Shown: positions 35,664 to 45,466 of the stretch, piece after piece
Numbering within the stretch: the stretch's first letter is position 1
Layout of the letters: every line of letters starts with the position of its first letter
Assembly: GCF_003208435.1 (NCBI RefSeq)
Contig: NZ_QKMF01000007.1
Span: forward strand, 62,001-126,000
Length of the DNA stretch: 64,000 nucleotides
Reading direction: 5' to 3'
DNA from: Pelagimonas varians
Lineage (GTDB): Bacteria; Pseudomonadota; Alphaproteobacteria; Rhodobacterales; Rhodobacteraceae
Notes under the pieces: model-generated
Databases searched by the model: none
Told to the model about the DNA's origin: nothing
What the model saw: only the letters and a program-made list of their open reading frames with translations
Made by a program: the position numbers and the translations under genes

Positions 35664-36521
35664 ATGAAACACCGTATTGATCCGCTCATCCAAACCCGTG
35701 CCCCCTGGCTGTTTCAAGACCGCCCCGGCACGCAAAACATTCGACGCCTTTTGAACCAGATGTTGGGCTATGACCGCACTGTCGCCATTGCCGAAGCGAT
35801 GCGCGACATGCCCGCCGATCAGATCATGGTGGAAATGGGCTCACTGCTGGCGCGCAAGGTCGAAACATCGGGCCTGCGCCACCTTCCCGGATATGGCCCG
35901 GCCTTGATTGTCGCCAATCATCCGACCGGCATTGCCGACGGCATCATATTGCATCACGTGTTGCGCCAAGTGCGCCCGGATGTGTTCTATTTTGCCAACC
36001 ACGATATCTTACGGGTGTTGCCGCAAATGGCCGACATGATAGCCCCTGTGGAATGGCGCATGGAGCAGCGCAGCCACAGCAAAACCCGTGCGACGATGGC
36101 CTATACCCGCCAAGCGGTGTCGGACGGCCGGCTTGGGGTGATCTTTCCCTCGGGCCGTTTGGCAAAACGGCGGGGTTTGCGCCTGCATGAGAGACCGTGG
36201 ATGGCCTCGGCCGCGATGATCGCGCGCAAGTTTGATTTGCCTGTAATTCCGGTGAACATTCGGGCCCGCAATTCGGCGCTCTTCTATCTGTTTGACCGCA
36301 TCCACCCGACCCTTCGCGACATTACGTTGTTTCACGAGACATTGAACAAAGCGGGTCAACCGTTTCAAATCAGTGTCGGAGAGCCGATTTCCGCAGCTGC
36401 CCTGCCCGCCAAATCCGAAGACAGCATCGCCCTTTTGCGTAAGGCGACGTTGGAGCTTGGCGGCCGCGCCGCCCCGTCTGTCTCTATGTGGGATACCACC
36501 CGGCGACCCAGTTGGCGTTAA
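35664..36521 (+). CDS. 1-acyl-glycerol-3-phosphate acyltransferase-like protein
   Basis: A 285-residue PlsC-like acyltransferase. The catalytic block reads VANHPTGIADG, the acceptor block FPSGRLAKRRG and the later VIPVNIRARNSALFY, which suits transfer of an acyl chain to a lysophospholipid or related acceptor. No clear membrane helix is visible. It starts 47 bases after the PH-like gene. ATG 35664 is preferred over an in-frame TTG nine bases upstream. Substrate undetermined. Confidence 0.8.
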   Translation: MKHRIDPLIQTRAPWLFQDRPGTQNIRRLLNQMLGYDRTVAIAEAMRDMPADQIMVEMGSLLARKVETSGLRHLPGYGPALIVANHPTGIADGIILHHVLRQVRPDVFYFANHDILRVLPQMADMIAPVEWRMEQRSHSKTRATMAYTRQAVSDGRLGVIFPSGRLAKRRGLRLHERPWMASAAMIARKFDLPVIPVNIRARNSALFYLFDRIHPTLRDITLFHETLNKAGQPFQISVGEPISAAALPAKSEDSIALLRKATLELGGRAAPSVSMWDTTRRPSWR

Positions 36522-36530
36522 AAGCCGGTG

Positions 36531-37319
36531 TCAGCCTTCGCTGATAGCCTCAGGCTGGTCAATCACAGCCTCTAGGTTCGGGTCGTGTATCGGGCTCATG
36601 GGTCCGATAAACTCTGGCCCCAACCCGTCAGGGCGCGCCACAGGGCGCAAGGACCGTGTCAAACCGTGGCAATACGGCTGGCTGCGGGTCCACTCCATGA
36701 TGTCATTGCGCTTGCGCGACGAATGAAACGGACCCCAATCAGCTGCAACACCGCGCATGCCTTTGCTGACCACTTGGTCACGCGGCACTGTCACCGCCAT
36801 GATCCGCAAGGCGCAAGACAGATTGTCCTCTGGATCCTTAAGTGCCGCGCCCGAGCGTGCCTTGCATTTATAATGCTTCGCTGTGGGGGGATAAATCTGC
36901 ACCAAACCATACCAGCGCCCGCTGCCGCCCACAGCCGTCGGCCGATGGGTGCTTTCATGCCATGCCAGCGATGATATCAACCCGACCCAAAAGGCCTCTC
37001 GCTGAGCAAGTGTGGCGGTTGGATAGGCCGGGCAATAAGCAGCAATGTCCTTGGGAACAATTTCGGGCAGCTCTGACGCATGGCTGCGCAGGCCCGTTAA
37101 AATGGCGCGTGTCCAACTGGACCGTCCATTTTTTGCACCCCATCGGGCACGTGGCAAAGCACCCCGCCGCGCCACAGGGCGCAAAGAGGCAGTGACGGCT
37201 TGCTCGGTCGGCGTATCTGCCTCAGCACTGTTCATCGGGGCAGATCCCAATGGAGCAGGGCCGGAATTGGCAGAGGCTTGCGCCGAGAGAAACATGAGGA
37301 AAATGGCAGCACGCAACAT
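36531..37319 (-). CDS. Lytic transglycosylase-like (SLT domain) secreted protein
   Basis: 262 residues with a signal peptide (AAIFLMFLSAQASA) and an SLT-type lysozyme fold at about residues 115-200: SLAWHESTHRPTAVGGSGRWYGLVQI with the catalytic glutamate in WHES and the GLVQI motif. An Arg/Pro-rich segment precedes the domain. It would cleave peptidoglycan in the periplasm. It converges on the acyltransferase gene. Confidence 0.85.
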   Translation of the reverse strand: MLRAAIFLMFLSAQASANSGPAPLGSAPMNSAEADTPTEQAVTASLRPVARRGALPRARWGAKNGRSSWTRAILTGLRSHASELPEIVPKDIAAYCPAYPTATLAQREAFWVGLISSLAWHESTHRPTAVGGSGRWYGLVQIYPPTAKHYKCKARSGAALKDPEDNLSCALRIMAVTVPRDQVVSKGMRGVAADWGPFHSSRKRNDIMEWTRSQPYCHGLTRSLRPVARPDGLGPEFIGPMSPIHDPNLEAVIDQPEAISEG

Positions 37320-37507
37320 GGGCTAGACAGGTGCAGCAAGTTAGAGATTCGCGCAAGACTTGTGGTTGTTCTCGACTTGGCAACACTGTGTTCGCGAATT
37401 GGCCTTAGTGCCTATGAAACAGCGGCGGATAGCCTGCCAAACAACGTTTTGACGCCCATATTTGGCCGCAAATCACTGGCAAATTGAAGGCTATCACGAG
37501 GATCGAC

Positions 37508-38773
37508 ATGCTGCCAACCATGCGTAATTTCACCGATAGATTTGCCGCCTTCCGGGCCGGTCAGGGCTTTGCTGCTCCGGCCAAAACGGAGGATAGCAAG
37601 AAAGCCGCACCACAAGACCCGTCCGAGGTTGCCCCCTTGCGGCCACGGGTGGAAATCCCGATCTGCGATCGGGCACCGGATGCACAGGCGCGCGAAAAAG
37701 CCTTTTGTCGCGGGCAATTCCTTGCCCGTCAGGACTGTTGGGAAGAGCTGACCGAGGAGATGAACAAGGCCGAAGCCGCGCGGGAATTGACCCCTGGTTT
37801 GGCCTCCGTTGCGCAGATTTTGGCAAAAGGCGCGCGGTCGGACATGACCCATGCCGCCCGCATTGCCATCGCCAAAGGCCAACCCAAAAACGTGAATGCA
37901 TCCTTGTCTGCCTTCGCAGCCAATCTGGAAGACATGCCCGATAGCCCCGCGATGGGATATATCATGGCGATGGCCCACGTAGATGTCGCGCAATTATGGC
38001 GCGGAGCCTCACAGGCACGCGACCTTGCGCCGCAGCGCCGCGAAGCTTTTGACAGCCAGTTGCGCGCGGCCACGGCGCTGGCAGACCAGTTTGACCCGTT
38101 TGAACTCAGCTCACCGTTATGGGCACAGGTCCGATGCGCAGTTTTGGACGGGGACCCCCATCCGGCGCAGCGCGTTTCCGATGATTATGAGGATTTGATC
38201 GACCTTGATCCACAAAACCCGACACATCTGATGGCTTTGGGCCGTGATTTGCTGCCGCGCCGCTTTGGGATGTTGGAAACCCTTGATGACCAAGCCCGCC
38301 GCAAAGTTTCGCAATTGAACGATGTATGGGGAACAGGGGCCTATACATGGGTCTATATCGGTGCCTTGCAGTCCGACCCCGCTGCGCTGCGCCGTATTGA
38401 TCCTGAATTATTTGTCGAAGGGCTGCATGACATTCTGGGCCGTTACCCGTCCCAAGACATGGCCAACCGGCTGGCAGCGTTTACCGGCCTCACCATTGCC
38501 GCGCCCTGCGAAGCCGGAAGCGCCCGCGCCCGATTGATGGAGTGTTTCAACTGGATCTTGCAAGATCACATGCGTGAATTGCATCCGCTGATTTGGGCCG
38601 CAGCCCCTGTCCCAGGCAAGCCGGAGATCGAACAAGGGGACACCGCCTATCTTACCGAACTGGGCCGCACCCGCGCCATCGGTACAATTGCACAGCATTT
38701 TGCCCCCGCTTTGGATGCGGGACGGCGTTTGGTCTTTACCCCGGACGGATTACAGCTGCGAAAAGGTGATTAG
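37508..38773 (+). CDS. Conserved hypothetical protein (421 aa)
   Basis: A soluble, helix-rich protein with no signal peptide or recognised domain. The centre (about residues 60-330) is alpha-helical with TPR-like spacing, and there are several cysteines (CDRAPD, CRGQF, CWEEL, CNWILQD). The start at 37508 follows GAGG at a good distance; 37484 is an upstream alternative. It lies before gatB with a repeat-like spacer between. It looks like a Rhodobacterales-restricted protein; function unknown. Confidence 0.65.
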   Translation: MLPTMRNFTDRFAAFRAGQGFAAPAKTEDSKKAAPQDPSEVAPLRPRVEIPICDRAPDAQAREKAFCRGQFLARQDCWEELTEEMNKAEAARELTPGLASVAQILAKGARSDMTHAARIAIAKGQPKNVNASLSAFAANLEDMPDSPAMGYIMAMAHVDVAQLWRGASQARDLAPQRREAFDSQLRAATALADQFDPFELSSPLWAQVRCAVLDGDPHPAQRVSDDYEDLIDLDPQNPTHLMALGRDLLPRRFGMLETLDDQARRKVSQLNDVWGTGAYTWVYIGALQSDPAALRRIDPELFVEGLHDILGRYPSQDMANRLAAFTGLTIAAPCEAGSARARLMECFNWILQDHMRELHPLIWAAAPVPGKPEIEQGDTAYLTELGRTRAIGTIAQHFAPALDAGRRLVFTPDGLQLRKGD

Positions 38774-38775
38774 CC

Positions 38776-38850
38776 ATGACGGAGGAGGGGAAAGGCCACC
38801 TTGGCCTCTTGCCCCCTGCCCGCCTCTGGCGTATTTGGTGGCCCATTCCA
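38776..38850. repeat. Intergenic hairpin element before gatB, possibly REP-like
   Basis: The spacer has a GGCCA/TGGCC hairpin inside GGGG/CCCC pairing, followed by CGCCTCTGGCGTATTTGGTGG, resembling the second common Rhodobacteraceae intergenic repeat (CCTCCGGCG-GTATTTT type). The match is from memory and imperfect. Confidence 0.3.
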
Positions 38851-38868
38851 TGAGAGCCGAGGAACGCC

Positions 38869-40383
38869 ATGCTGGACCTGACATTTGACACCCCAACGCC
38901 CAAAACAATCGCCGGGGCCAAGTATGACTGGGAACTGGTCATCGGTATGGAGGTGCATGCACAGGTTGCCAGCAAGGCAAAACTGTTCTCGGGTGCATCG
39001 ACGAAATTCGGCGCAGAGCCAAATTCCAACGTGGCCTTTGTGGACGCAGCGATGCCCGGCATGTTGCCCGTCATCAACGAATTTTGCGTCGAACAAGCGG
39101 TCCGTACGGGCCTTGGCCTGAAGGCGGAAATTCACCTGAAATCTGCCTTTGACCGCAAGAACTATTTCTACCCTGATTTGCCTCAGGGTTACCAGATTTC
39201 CCAGCTTTACCACCCCATCGTGGGCGAAGGCGAAGTGATCGTCGACATGGAGCCCGGCATTGCCCGCCGCGTCCGTATTGAACGTATCCACATTGAACAA
39301 GACGCTGGTAAATCGATCCACGACATGGATCCGAACATGTCCTTTGTGGACCTGAACCGGACCGGCGTCGCGCTCATGGAAATCGTATCGTGCCCTGACA
39401 TTCGCGGCCCCGAAGAAGCGGCGGCCTATATCGCCAAGATCCGCCAGATTCTGCGCTATTTGGGCACCTGCGATGGCAACATGCAAAACGGCAACCTGCG
39501 CGCAGATGTGAACGTCTCGATCTGCCGGGCTGGCCAGTATGAAAAATACATGGAAACGCAGGATTTCTCGCATCTCGGGACGCGCTGCGAGATCAAGAAC
39601 ATGAACTCCATGCGCTTTATCCAGCAAGCCATTGACGTAGAAGCCCGCCGCCAGATCGCCATTGTCGAAGCCGGCGGCGAAGTGCATCAGGAAACCCGCC
39701 TGTATGATCCCGACAAGGGCGAAACACGGTCCATGCGCTCAAAAGAAGAAGCGCATGACTACCGCTATTTCCCATGCCCTGATCTGCTGCCGTTGGAAAT
39801 CGAACAAGAATGGGTCGATGACATTGCCAAGACCCTGCCAGAGCTGCCTGATGAGAAGAAGGCGCGGTTTGTGGGCGACTACGGATTGTCAGAATATGAC
39901 GCCTCGGTTCTGACGGCCGAAGTGATCAGCGCTGATTTCTTTGAAAAGGTCGCAAGCACGGCCGGCGACGGCAAACTGGCCGCCAACTGGGTGATCAACG
40001 AATTGTTTGGCCGTCTCAAGAAAGAAGACCATTCGATTGAAGATAGCCCGGTATCGCCCGCTCAGCTGGCGGGCATCATCAAATTGATCAAATCCGACAC
40101 CATTTCTGGCAAGATCGCTAAAGACCTGTTCGAAATCGTCTATACCGAAGGTGGCGACCCTGATGCCATCGTCGAAGCGCGCGGTATGAAGCAGGTCACC
40201 GATACCGGCGCGATCGAAGCCGCTGTGGATGAAATCATCGCAGCCAACCCTGCGCAGGTCGAAAAAGCCAAGGCAAATCCAAAGCTGGCAGGCTGGTTTG
40301 TAGGGCAAGTCATGAAGGCGACGGGCGGTAAAGCCAATCCAAAAGCCGTAAACCAGATTGTGGCACAAAAACTGAAGGACTGA
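38869..40383 (+). CDS. gatB: Aspartyl/glutamyl-tRNA amidotransferase subunit B
   Basis: GatB with GatA and GatC converts Glu-tRNA-Gln (and Asp-tRNA-Asn) to the amide form, the route used by organisms without GlnRS or AsnRS. The 504-residue protein shows the family blocks [32 protein letters not shown], the zinc-site-adjacent [11 protein letters not shown] and the C-terminal YqeY-like tail with [20 protein letters not shown] precedes the ATG. Confidence 0.98.
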   Translation: MLDLTFDTPTPKTIAGAKYDWELVIGMEVHAQVASKAKLFSGASTKFGAEPNSNVAFVDAAMPGMLPVINEFCVEQAVRTGLGLKAEIHLKSAFDRKNYFYPDLPQGYQISQLYHPIVGEGEVIVDMEPGIARRVRIERIHIEQDAGKSIHDMDPNMSFVDLNRTGVALMEIVSCPDIRGPEEAAAYIAKIRQILRYLGTCDGNMQNGNLRADVNVSICRAGQYEKYMETQDFSHLGTRCEIKNMNSMRFIQQAIDVEARRQIAIVEAGGEVHQETRLYDPDKGETRSMRSKEEAHDYRYFPCPDLLPLEIEQEWVDDIAKTLPELPDEKKARFVGDYGLSEYDASVLTAEVISADFFEKVASTAGDGKLAANWVINELFGRLKKEDHSIEDSPVSPAQLAGIIKLIKSDTISGKIAKDLFEIVYTEGGDPDAIVEARGMKQVTDTGAIEAAVDEIIAANPAQVEKAKANPKLAGWFVGQVMKATGGKANPKAVNQIVAQKLKD

Positions 40384-40386
40384 GAC

Positions 40387-41337
40387 GTGGTGCAAGACAC
40401 CACTATCTTGCTTCATTTGGGCACCCATAAGACAGGGACCACGACCCTACAGCAGAGCTTCGCCGCTGCACGGCAGGCTTTGCGGTCACGGGACGTGGTC
40501 TTTTTGGGCCCCGGCAATTCCTACCCGCATCTCTATTCTGCGTTCCTGACGGATCCCATGATTTTTCCATGGAACCGGCTTTCCGGTTTAACGGTGGATC
40601 AAATCCGCGATCGGGATCGCAAAGCCATGAACGAACTTGCAGCAGCTTTGGACCGCAATCGCGGCAAGACAATCATCTTATCCAACGAATATCTTGCCAT
40701 GCTGCCGCCCGAACAAATGACCGCCCTGCGCGACTTCCTTTCGCCGCATGGGCAGGTTCACGCAGTGTATGTCTATCGCGAGCTGCACAGTTGGCTTGGG
40801 TCCAACACGCAACAAATGGTTAAGGCAGGACTGTCCTCCCGTGGAACCTCCTTTGCGACCGGCTTGAAGCGTGTGGGTGACTTTCCTCTCAAGGTGGCGC
40901 AGGTTTTCGGACGAGAAAACAGCACCTTCTTGCGATTCGAAGATTTGATCCGCGAAGGGGTGGCGGATACTTTCCTCGGGCATTTCAACCTACCAACGCT
41001 GACCGAAATCGGCTGCACCGAGCAGATCGCAAACACTGCTGTATCCGGCCCGGCCGTTTCGGCTCTCATGGTTTACAATCGGGACTTTCCAACCGGTCAC
41101 GCCGACCGTGATCCACAGCAGGTCGCCCGCTTGATGGCCTTGCCCGGTGAGAAATACCGCGCCGCGGCCCTTAGACCAAATGACATTCGCGCATATTCGG
41201 CCATGCGGGACAAGGTTCAGGCAGAATTGGGGCTTCGGCTCGCGCCGCCAGAGGCTCTACCTTTGTTGCCTCACCCCCGCTTGATACGATTGCGGCGAAT
41301 GGCCGAACGGATGAAACGCCGGTTGTTGCGATTATAA
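40387..41337 (+). CDS. Sulfotransferase-like P-loop protein
   Basis: A 316-residue protein, 3 bases after gatB, opening ILLHLGTHKTGTTTLQ. That is the 5'-phosphosulfate loop form (HxGxHKTGTT) of bacterial sulfotransferase-like proteins that use PAPS. A second conserved block, ILSNEYLA, lies around residue 95, and the C-terminus is Arg-rich. Substrate is unknown; relatives often act on cell-surface glycans. A GTG start is used. A related but distinct protein is encoded at 45739-46545. Confidence 0.75.
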   Translation: MVQDTTILLHLGTHKTGTTTLQQSFAAARQALRSRDVVFLGPGNSYPHLYSAFLTDPMIFPWNRLSGLTVDQIRDRDRKAMNELAAALDRNRGKTIILSNEYLAMLPPEQMTALRDFLSPHGQVHAVYVYRELHSWLGSNTQQMVKAGLSSRGTSFATGLKRVGDFPLKVAQVFGRENSTFLRFEDLIREGVADTFLGHFNLPTLTEIGCTEQIANTAVSGPAVSALMVYNRDFPTGHADRDPQQVARLMALPGEKYRAAALRPNDIRAYSAMRDKVQAELGLRLAPPEALPLLPHPRLIRLRRMAERMKRRLLRL

Positions 41338-41349
41338 CCGGCAAAAACG

Positions 41350-41579
41350 GCCCGAATTCCCGTGCCACTTATTCTAGGTTTCCTTTAGGTAAGGAATCCC
41401 TGACTGACGGAAAAAGCCGGAAAGTGTTAAAAAACTGTTAACGGGAGCCTGTATCCCGGTGCTGACCCGGTATTCAGCGGGGACGTTAAGACCAGTAATT
41501 TTAACCAAGTACCCCGATTTGGGATTATGTGTTTTTGTATCAAGTAGAGGGCGAGCCAATTTATGGCTCGCTCTTTTTC
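41350..41579 (+). ncRNA. Candidate small RNA or long 3' UTR ending in a strong terminator
   Basis: The 240 bases between the sulfotransferase-like gene and convergent bolA have no frame but are structured: CGGGA-TCCCG at about 41443-41459, a GTTAA/TTAAC repeat around 41426-41442, and a terminator at the end. Such a region could be an independent small RNA or a processed 3' UTR. No known RNA family is recognised. Confidence 0.25.
41546..41579 (+). terminator. Rho-independent terminator after the sulfotransferase-like gene
   Basis: GGGCGAGCCA and TGGCTCGCTC pair around ATTTA, followed by TTTTTCTT, and stop exactly at the end of convergent bolA. Confidence 0.85.
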
Positions 41580-41837
41580 TTAGACATCAAGATCCAGCGA
41601 CAACGCGTGGATCGAGGTCACCAGTTCAGCACCCATGGCTTGATGTACCATCCTGTGACGCGCAATGCGCGTTTTGCCCTCAAAGGCCGGACTGCGCAGC
41701 ATGACATGGAAATGGCTTTCGCCACTGCCATCATCGCCCGAGTGACCGCTGTGGCGGCTGCTGTCATTGCGCACATCTATGGTTGTAGGAGCTAGCGCAT
41801 CGCTCAACCTTTTGTGAATTTCCGCCGACTTCGACAT
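41580..41837 (-). CDS. BolA family protein
   Basis: An 85-residue protein with the BolA fold: HKRLSDALAP, a histidine-rich loop (SRHSGHSGDDGSGESHFHVML) that would host the Fe-S ligand shared with a monothiol glutaredoxin, and RIARHRMVHQAMGAELV. The family regulates iron-sulfur trafficking or transcription. It is read divergently from the J-domain gene with a 74-base spacer. Which BolA subfamily is unclear. Confidence 0.9.
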   Translation of the reverse strand: MSKSAEIHKRLSDALAPTTIDVRNDSSRHSGHSGDDGSGESHFHVMLRSPAFEGKTRIARHRMVHQAMGAELVTSIHALSLDLDV

Positions 41838-41911
41838 TTTCCCGATTCGCCCCCTGTAATGTTGCTGAGATTAGTCTAAACTCTGGCGTCCGAGTCGAGA
41901 AGAGGTGCACG

Positions 41912-42535
41912 ATGAGCAGGAATGATCCTTTTGGTTTCGACATGTCGATTAAGTCCGCGAAGAAGAAGAACCCGCGCGGGCGTAAGGGCATGACAGGTGA
42001 ACAAGTTACGTCTACTCGTGCTTGCGAACATGAAGGTTGCGAAGAGCCAGGCAAATTCCGCGCGCCCAAAGCGCCGGATGTTTTGGATGACTTTTTCTGG
42101 TTCTGTAAGGACCATGTGCGTGAATATAACGCCAAATGGAGCTTTTTCGACGGCAAGACCGAAGCCGAGATGAATGCGCAAGAAAGCTCTGACAAAGTCT
42201 GGGAGCGCAAGACAAAGGATTTCCGTGATCCGGAGGCAAAGGCTTGGGCACGTTTGGGTATTGAAGATCCCCATCAGGTTCTGGGTGACAATGCCACGCG
42301 CAATCCCGGCAAGGGCGGCGGTGCAGGTCGCAAGTTGCCTCCAACAGAACGCAAGGCGATTGAAATCCTGGAAGCCAAGGATAACATGACCAAGGCGGAA
42401 ATCCGTGCTGCCTATAAAAAGCTGATCAAAGTCCTGCACCCGGATATCAATGGCGGCGATCGCAGCCAAGAAGACCAGTTGCAAGAAGTTGTCTGGGCTT
42501 GGGAACAAATCAAAGACAGCCGCAGTTTTAAATAG
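41912..42535 (+). CDS. J-domain (DnaJ-like) protein
   Basis: A 207-residue protein with a C-terminal J domain (about residues 145-205): EILEAKDNMTKAEIRAAYKKLIKVLHPDINGG, containing the HPD that stimulates Hsp70 ATPase. The N-terminal part is basic (KSAKKKNPRGRKG) and carries cysteines (CEHEGCEEPG, WFCKDH), a possible small zinc site. This layout is known in Rhodobacterales near bolA, where it is annotated only as a DnaJ-domain protein. Confidence 0.88.
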   Translation: MSRNDPFGFDMSIKSAKKKNPRGRKGMTGEQVTSTRACEHEGCEEPGKFRAPKAPDVLDDFFWFCKDHVREYNAKWSFFDGKTEAEMNAQESSDKVWERKTKDFRDPEAKAWARLGIEDPHQVLGDNATRNPGKGGGAGRKLPPTERKAIEILEAKDNMTKAEIRAAYKKLIKVLHPDINGGDRSQEDQLQEVVWAWEQIKDSRSFK

Positions 42536-42562
42536 CTGTTCCTGCCAAATCCAAAAAGTTTT

Positions 42563-42590
42563 GCCGGCTCTGTCTCAGAGCCGGCTTTTC
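42563..42590 (+). terminator. Rho-independent terminator of the J-domain gene
   Basis: GCCGGCTCTG pairs with CAGAGCCGGC around TCT, followed by TTTTCT. Confidence 0.88.
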
Positions 42591-42740
42591 TATGTGCAGA
42601 TGGTCGTGGGAATGGGGCTTTTCACCAGCCATGGGCGGACTGACCCTACTTAATGCGAAATCAAGTATAGACTTACACGCAAGGGTTGTGTCACACTGAG
42701 GACAGGACATATCCTTCTCCTCCCAAACGACACCACACTC

Positions 42741-42785
42741 ACGGTAAACGGGTTCTTGTTTATTGAACAAGAACCCGTTTACCGT
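42741..42785. repeat. Perfect 20-base inverted repeat abutting the msrB stop codon
   Basis: The two arms of 20 bases (42741-42760 and 42766-42785) are exact reverse complements around TATTG. The right arm ends immediately before the msrB stop codon on the minus strand. Neither side has the U-run of an intrinsic terminator. Length and perfection exceed the other hairpins in the window. Confidence 0.8.
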
Positions 42786-43241
42786 TTAAGCGGCATTGAA
42801 CTTGAGACTGACACCATTGATGCAATGGCGCTTACCTGTCGGGGCCGGTCCATCATCAAAAATATGTCCAAGGTGAGATCCGCAGCGGCTGCAGTGGCAC
42901 TCCGTGCGGCTCAAAAACAGTTTCCGGTCTTTCTTGGTTCCAATCGCATTGGGCATAGCCCGCACAAAGGACGGCCAGCCTGTACCGCTGTCAAACTTGT
43001 CTTTCGCATCATACAGCGGCAGATCGCAGCCGCGACAGGCAAAAACACCATTGCGTTTTTCGTCATTCAAAGGCGACGTAAACGCCCGCTCTGTCCCCTC
43101 TTGGCGCATTACATTGTATTCTTGCTTGCTGAGCATAGCCCGCCATTGCGCGTCACTACGTGTCACCTCGTAGCCCGCAGCAAAGGCCGGACTGCAAGTG
43201 AATGCTGCCATCGCGCTTGTCAAAAAGGTACGTCGTTTCAT
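42786..43241 (-). CDS. msrB: Exported peptide-methionine (R)-S-oxide reductase MsrB
   Basis: MsrB reduces methionine-R-sulfoxide. The 151-residue product has a twin-arginine-like signal (KRRTFLTSAMAAF, cleavage near AFAAG) so it likely repairs proteins in the periplasm. The zinc cysteine pairs CRGC and CSRC, the SGTGWPSF block, GSHLGHIFDDGP and the catalytic cysteine in KRHCINGVSL are all present. GGAGG upstream of the ATG at 43241 fixes the start; the open frame to 43328 is not used. Confidence 0.92.
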   Translation of the reverse strand: MKRRTFLTSAMAAFTCSPAFAAGYEVTRSDAQWRAMLSKQEYNVMRQEGTERAFTSPLNDEKRNGVFACRGCDLPLYDAKDKFDSGTGWPSFVRAMPNAIGTKKDRKLFLSRTECHCSRCGSHLGHIFDDGPAPTGKRHCINGVSLKFNAA

Positions 43242-43514
43242 TGCAAATCCTCCGTTTGATACACCATGCGCGGCACAGTCAGTCAGTGGCAAGAAACACC
43301 TGAGCACATTCGCGCGAGCATTTCCCAAGCCTCAACCGTCTCCGATCAGGGCAGCAAACCCAGAAGGGCCCTGTCATGCGCCATGGACATCCGCAGAATT
43401 GCTGATCTGGCGCTTTTTCCGACCAACGGAAATTTCATCCGTAAAGTGTCGCATTTGTTGCGTTTGTAGCAGATGGTTTCGATAGATGTGACACAACACT
43501 CACATGAGGTTCCC

Positions 43515-44888
43515 ATGTTCCTTTCGGTCTTTGATATGTTCAAAATCGGCGTTGGCCCGTCTTCTTCACACACCATGGGCCCCATGGTGGCGGGTGGATT
43601 GTTTCTGGACGCATTGCGCGCCGCCCCGTTTCAAGCCCACGGCTTGCGCGCGTCGTTGCACGGGTCATTGGCCTTTACCGGCGTCGGCCATGCAACCGAC
43701 CGTGCCACGGTTCTGGGATTGGCAGGCTTTATGCCCGCAGAGTATGACCATGACCAAGCCGAAGCGACCCTGTCCGAAATTCATGCAACCAAGCAAGTTT
43801 CACCGCACGGTTTGGGCCCTTTGCAATTTGATCCCAAGACCGATTTGAAATTCGACTTTGGCCCTGCCCTAGCGGGCCATGCCAACGGCATGATTTTGAT
43901 GGCGACCGACGCTCAGGGTGATGTGATTTTGCAGGAGGTCTATTATTCGATAGGCGGCGGTTTTGTTCTCACCGAGGCAGAGCTGTCTTCGGGCGAAGAT
44001 GTTGATCAGGGGCCCAGCATCCCGTTTCCGTTTCACACCGCCGCACAAATGTTGACCATGGCGCAGGCGTCGGGCCTCAGCATTGCGGACATGAAGCGTG
44101 CCAATGAGATATCACGTGGCTGCAAAGACAGTCTGGACACCGGTTTGGCCCGGATCTGGGATGTGATGAACAGCTGTATCGAACGCGGGTTGGCACAGGA
44201 CGGCATCTTGCCCGGAGGGTTGAATGTCCGGCGGAGGGCGAAAAACATCCACGAACAATTAGAAGCCGAGCGCGGATTAAACTGGGCCGCTCCTCATACC
44301 ATCAACGACTGGATGAGCACGTTTGCCATGGCGGTCAACGAAGAGAACGCAAATGGCGGCCAAGTGGTCACCGCGCCGACCAATGGTGCAGCCGGTGTTG
44401 TGCCTGCTGTTATCCGCTACTGGCTGGATTTTGTACCCGGTGCAACAGCCTCAAAGATTCCGGACTTTTTGCTGACCGCTGCGGCCATTGGCGGGCTGGT
44501 GAAGTATAACGCTTCGATCAGCGGGGCCGAGGCAGGGTGTCAGGCAGAAGTCGGCAGTGCCAGCGCGATGGCGGCGGCCGGGCTATGCGCTGTGTTGGGA
44601 GGCACCGCAGAGCAAATCGAGAATGCCGCTGAAATCGCCCTTGAACACCATCTGGGCATGACCTGCGATCCGGTCAAGGGGCTGGTTCAAGTGCCTTGCA
44701 TCGAACGCAACGGGCTGGGCGCGATCAAGGCTGTTTCAGCCGCATCTTTGGCGATGCGCGGCGATGGTCAGCACTTGGTGCCTTTGGATTCTGTCATCGA
44801 AACCATGCGCCAGACCGGCCAGGATATGCATGAGAAATACAAAGAAACATCACTGGGCGGGTTGGCGGTCAATGTTCCAAACTGTTGA
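43515..44888 (+). CDS. sdaA: L-serine ammonia-lyase (L-serine dehydratase)
   Basis: A single-chain iron-sulfur L-serine dehydratase, 457 residues, that converts L-serine to pyruvate and ammonia. The N-terminal beta domain opens [20 protein letters not shown], and the alpha domain has the cluster cysteines in [19 protein letters not shown] and [24 protein letters not shown] at 5 bases supports ATG 43515 rather than 43473. The XRE-cupin regulator is its convergent neighbour. Confidence 0.95.
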   Translation: MFLSVFDMFKIGVGPSSSHTMGPMVAGGLFLDALRAAPFQAHGLRASLHGSLAFTGVGHATDRATVLGLAGFMPAEYDHDQAEATLSEIHATKQVSPHGLGPLQFDPKTDLKFDFGPALAGHANGMILMATDAQGDVILQEVYYSIGGGFVLTEAELSSGEDVDQGPSIPFPFHTAAQMLTMAQASGLSIADMKRANEISRGCKDSLDTGLARIWDVMNSCIERGLAQDGILPGGLNVRRRAKNIHEQLEAERGLNWAAPHTINDWMSTFAMAVNEENANGGQVVTAPTNGAAGVVPAVIRYWLDFVPGATASKIPDFLLTAAAIGGLVKYNASISGAEAGCQAEVGSASAMAAAGLCAVLGGTAEQIENAAEIALEHHLGMTCDPVKGLVQVPCIERNGLGAIKAVSAASLAMRGDGQHLVPLDSVIETMRQTGQDMHEKYKETSLGGLAVNVPNC

Positions 44889-44905
44889 CCACTCGAACCT
44901 TTTGG

Positions 44906-45466
44906 TCACCCTGACAAGCGGCAGATAATGAATTTACACCCCTGCCCCTTGGCAGTGGTCAGGCGCAACGCTCCGGACTGGCGAAACCGCAAGGAATCCC
45001 CCGGTCCGACCTCATACACTGCAGAGCCCAGCTCTGCGTGCATGTAACCAGACACAACAACCACATGCACCTCAAGCCCCTCAAGATCTTGACCTTCTTG
45101 GATAATTTCAGTGCCCGGTGGCAGCCTGCATTCCTCGATCTCTCCGGCAAGGGCCGCCGCCCCCGGCGAGACAATCCGACGGGCAAATCCACTGTCCTCG
45201 TCGCGCCACATCGCCTGATCATCACGTCTGATATGCACTGGAAAGCTTTGTTCTGTCATCGCCAGCAGGCGCGACAGGCTCATGGAATGGGCGGCTGCCA
45301 GTTTATCCAGCACATCGGCAGATGGGCTGACTTCGGCATTTTCCAACCGCGACAGTGCGGCACGGCTAACGCCACTTGCGCCAGCCAACTGGTCCAAGGT
45401 CCAACCCTTGTCGGCGCGCAACCGCGACAGACGGTCGGCGAGCCTGACGGTGAGGTCGCTCTTCAT
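44906..45466 (-). CDS. XRE family regulator with C-terminal cupin domain
   Basis: 186 residues: a helix-turn-helix at about 10-65 (LRADKGWTLDQLAGASGVSRAALSRLE) and a cupin_2 barrel from about 100 onward (PPGTEIIQEGQDLEGLEVHVVVVSGYM). Such proteins sense a small ligand, often an amino acid or polyamine, and control neighbouring metabolic or transport genes. The convergent sdaA and the divergent 272-base region to the sulfotransferase-like gene are possible targets. The target is inference. Confidence 0.88.
   Translation of the reverse strand: MKSDLTVRLADRLSRLRADKGWTLDQLAGASGVSRAALSRLENAEVSPSADVLDKLAAAHSMSLSRLLAMTEQSFPVHIRRDDQAMWRDEDSGFARRIVSPGAAALAGEIEECRLPPGTEIIQEGQDLEGLEVHVVVVSGYMHAELGSAVYEVGPGDSLRFRQSGALRLTTAKGQGCKFIICRLSG

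Noticed and set aside
38770-39687. 305-codon minus-strand frame inside gatB
   Set aside because: Antisense shadow; gatB is certain.
42528-42770. 80-codon minus-strand frame with a CPQC pair
   Set aside because: It runs through the J-domain gene terminator and half of the perfect inverted repeat; no family resemblance and no ribosome site. A decayed zinc-protein remnant cannot be excluded.
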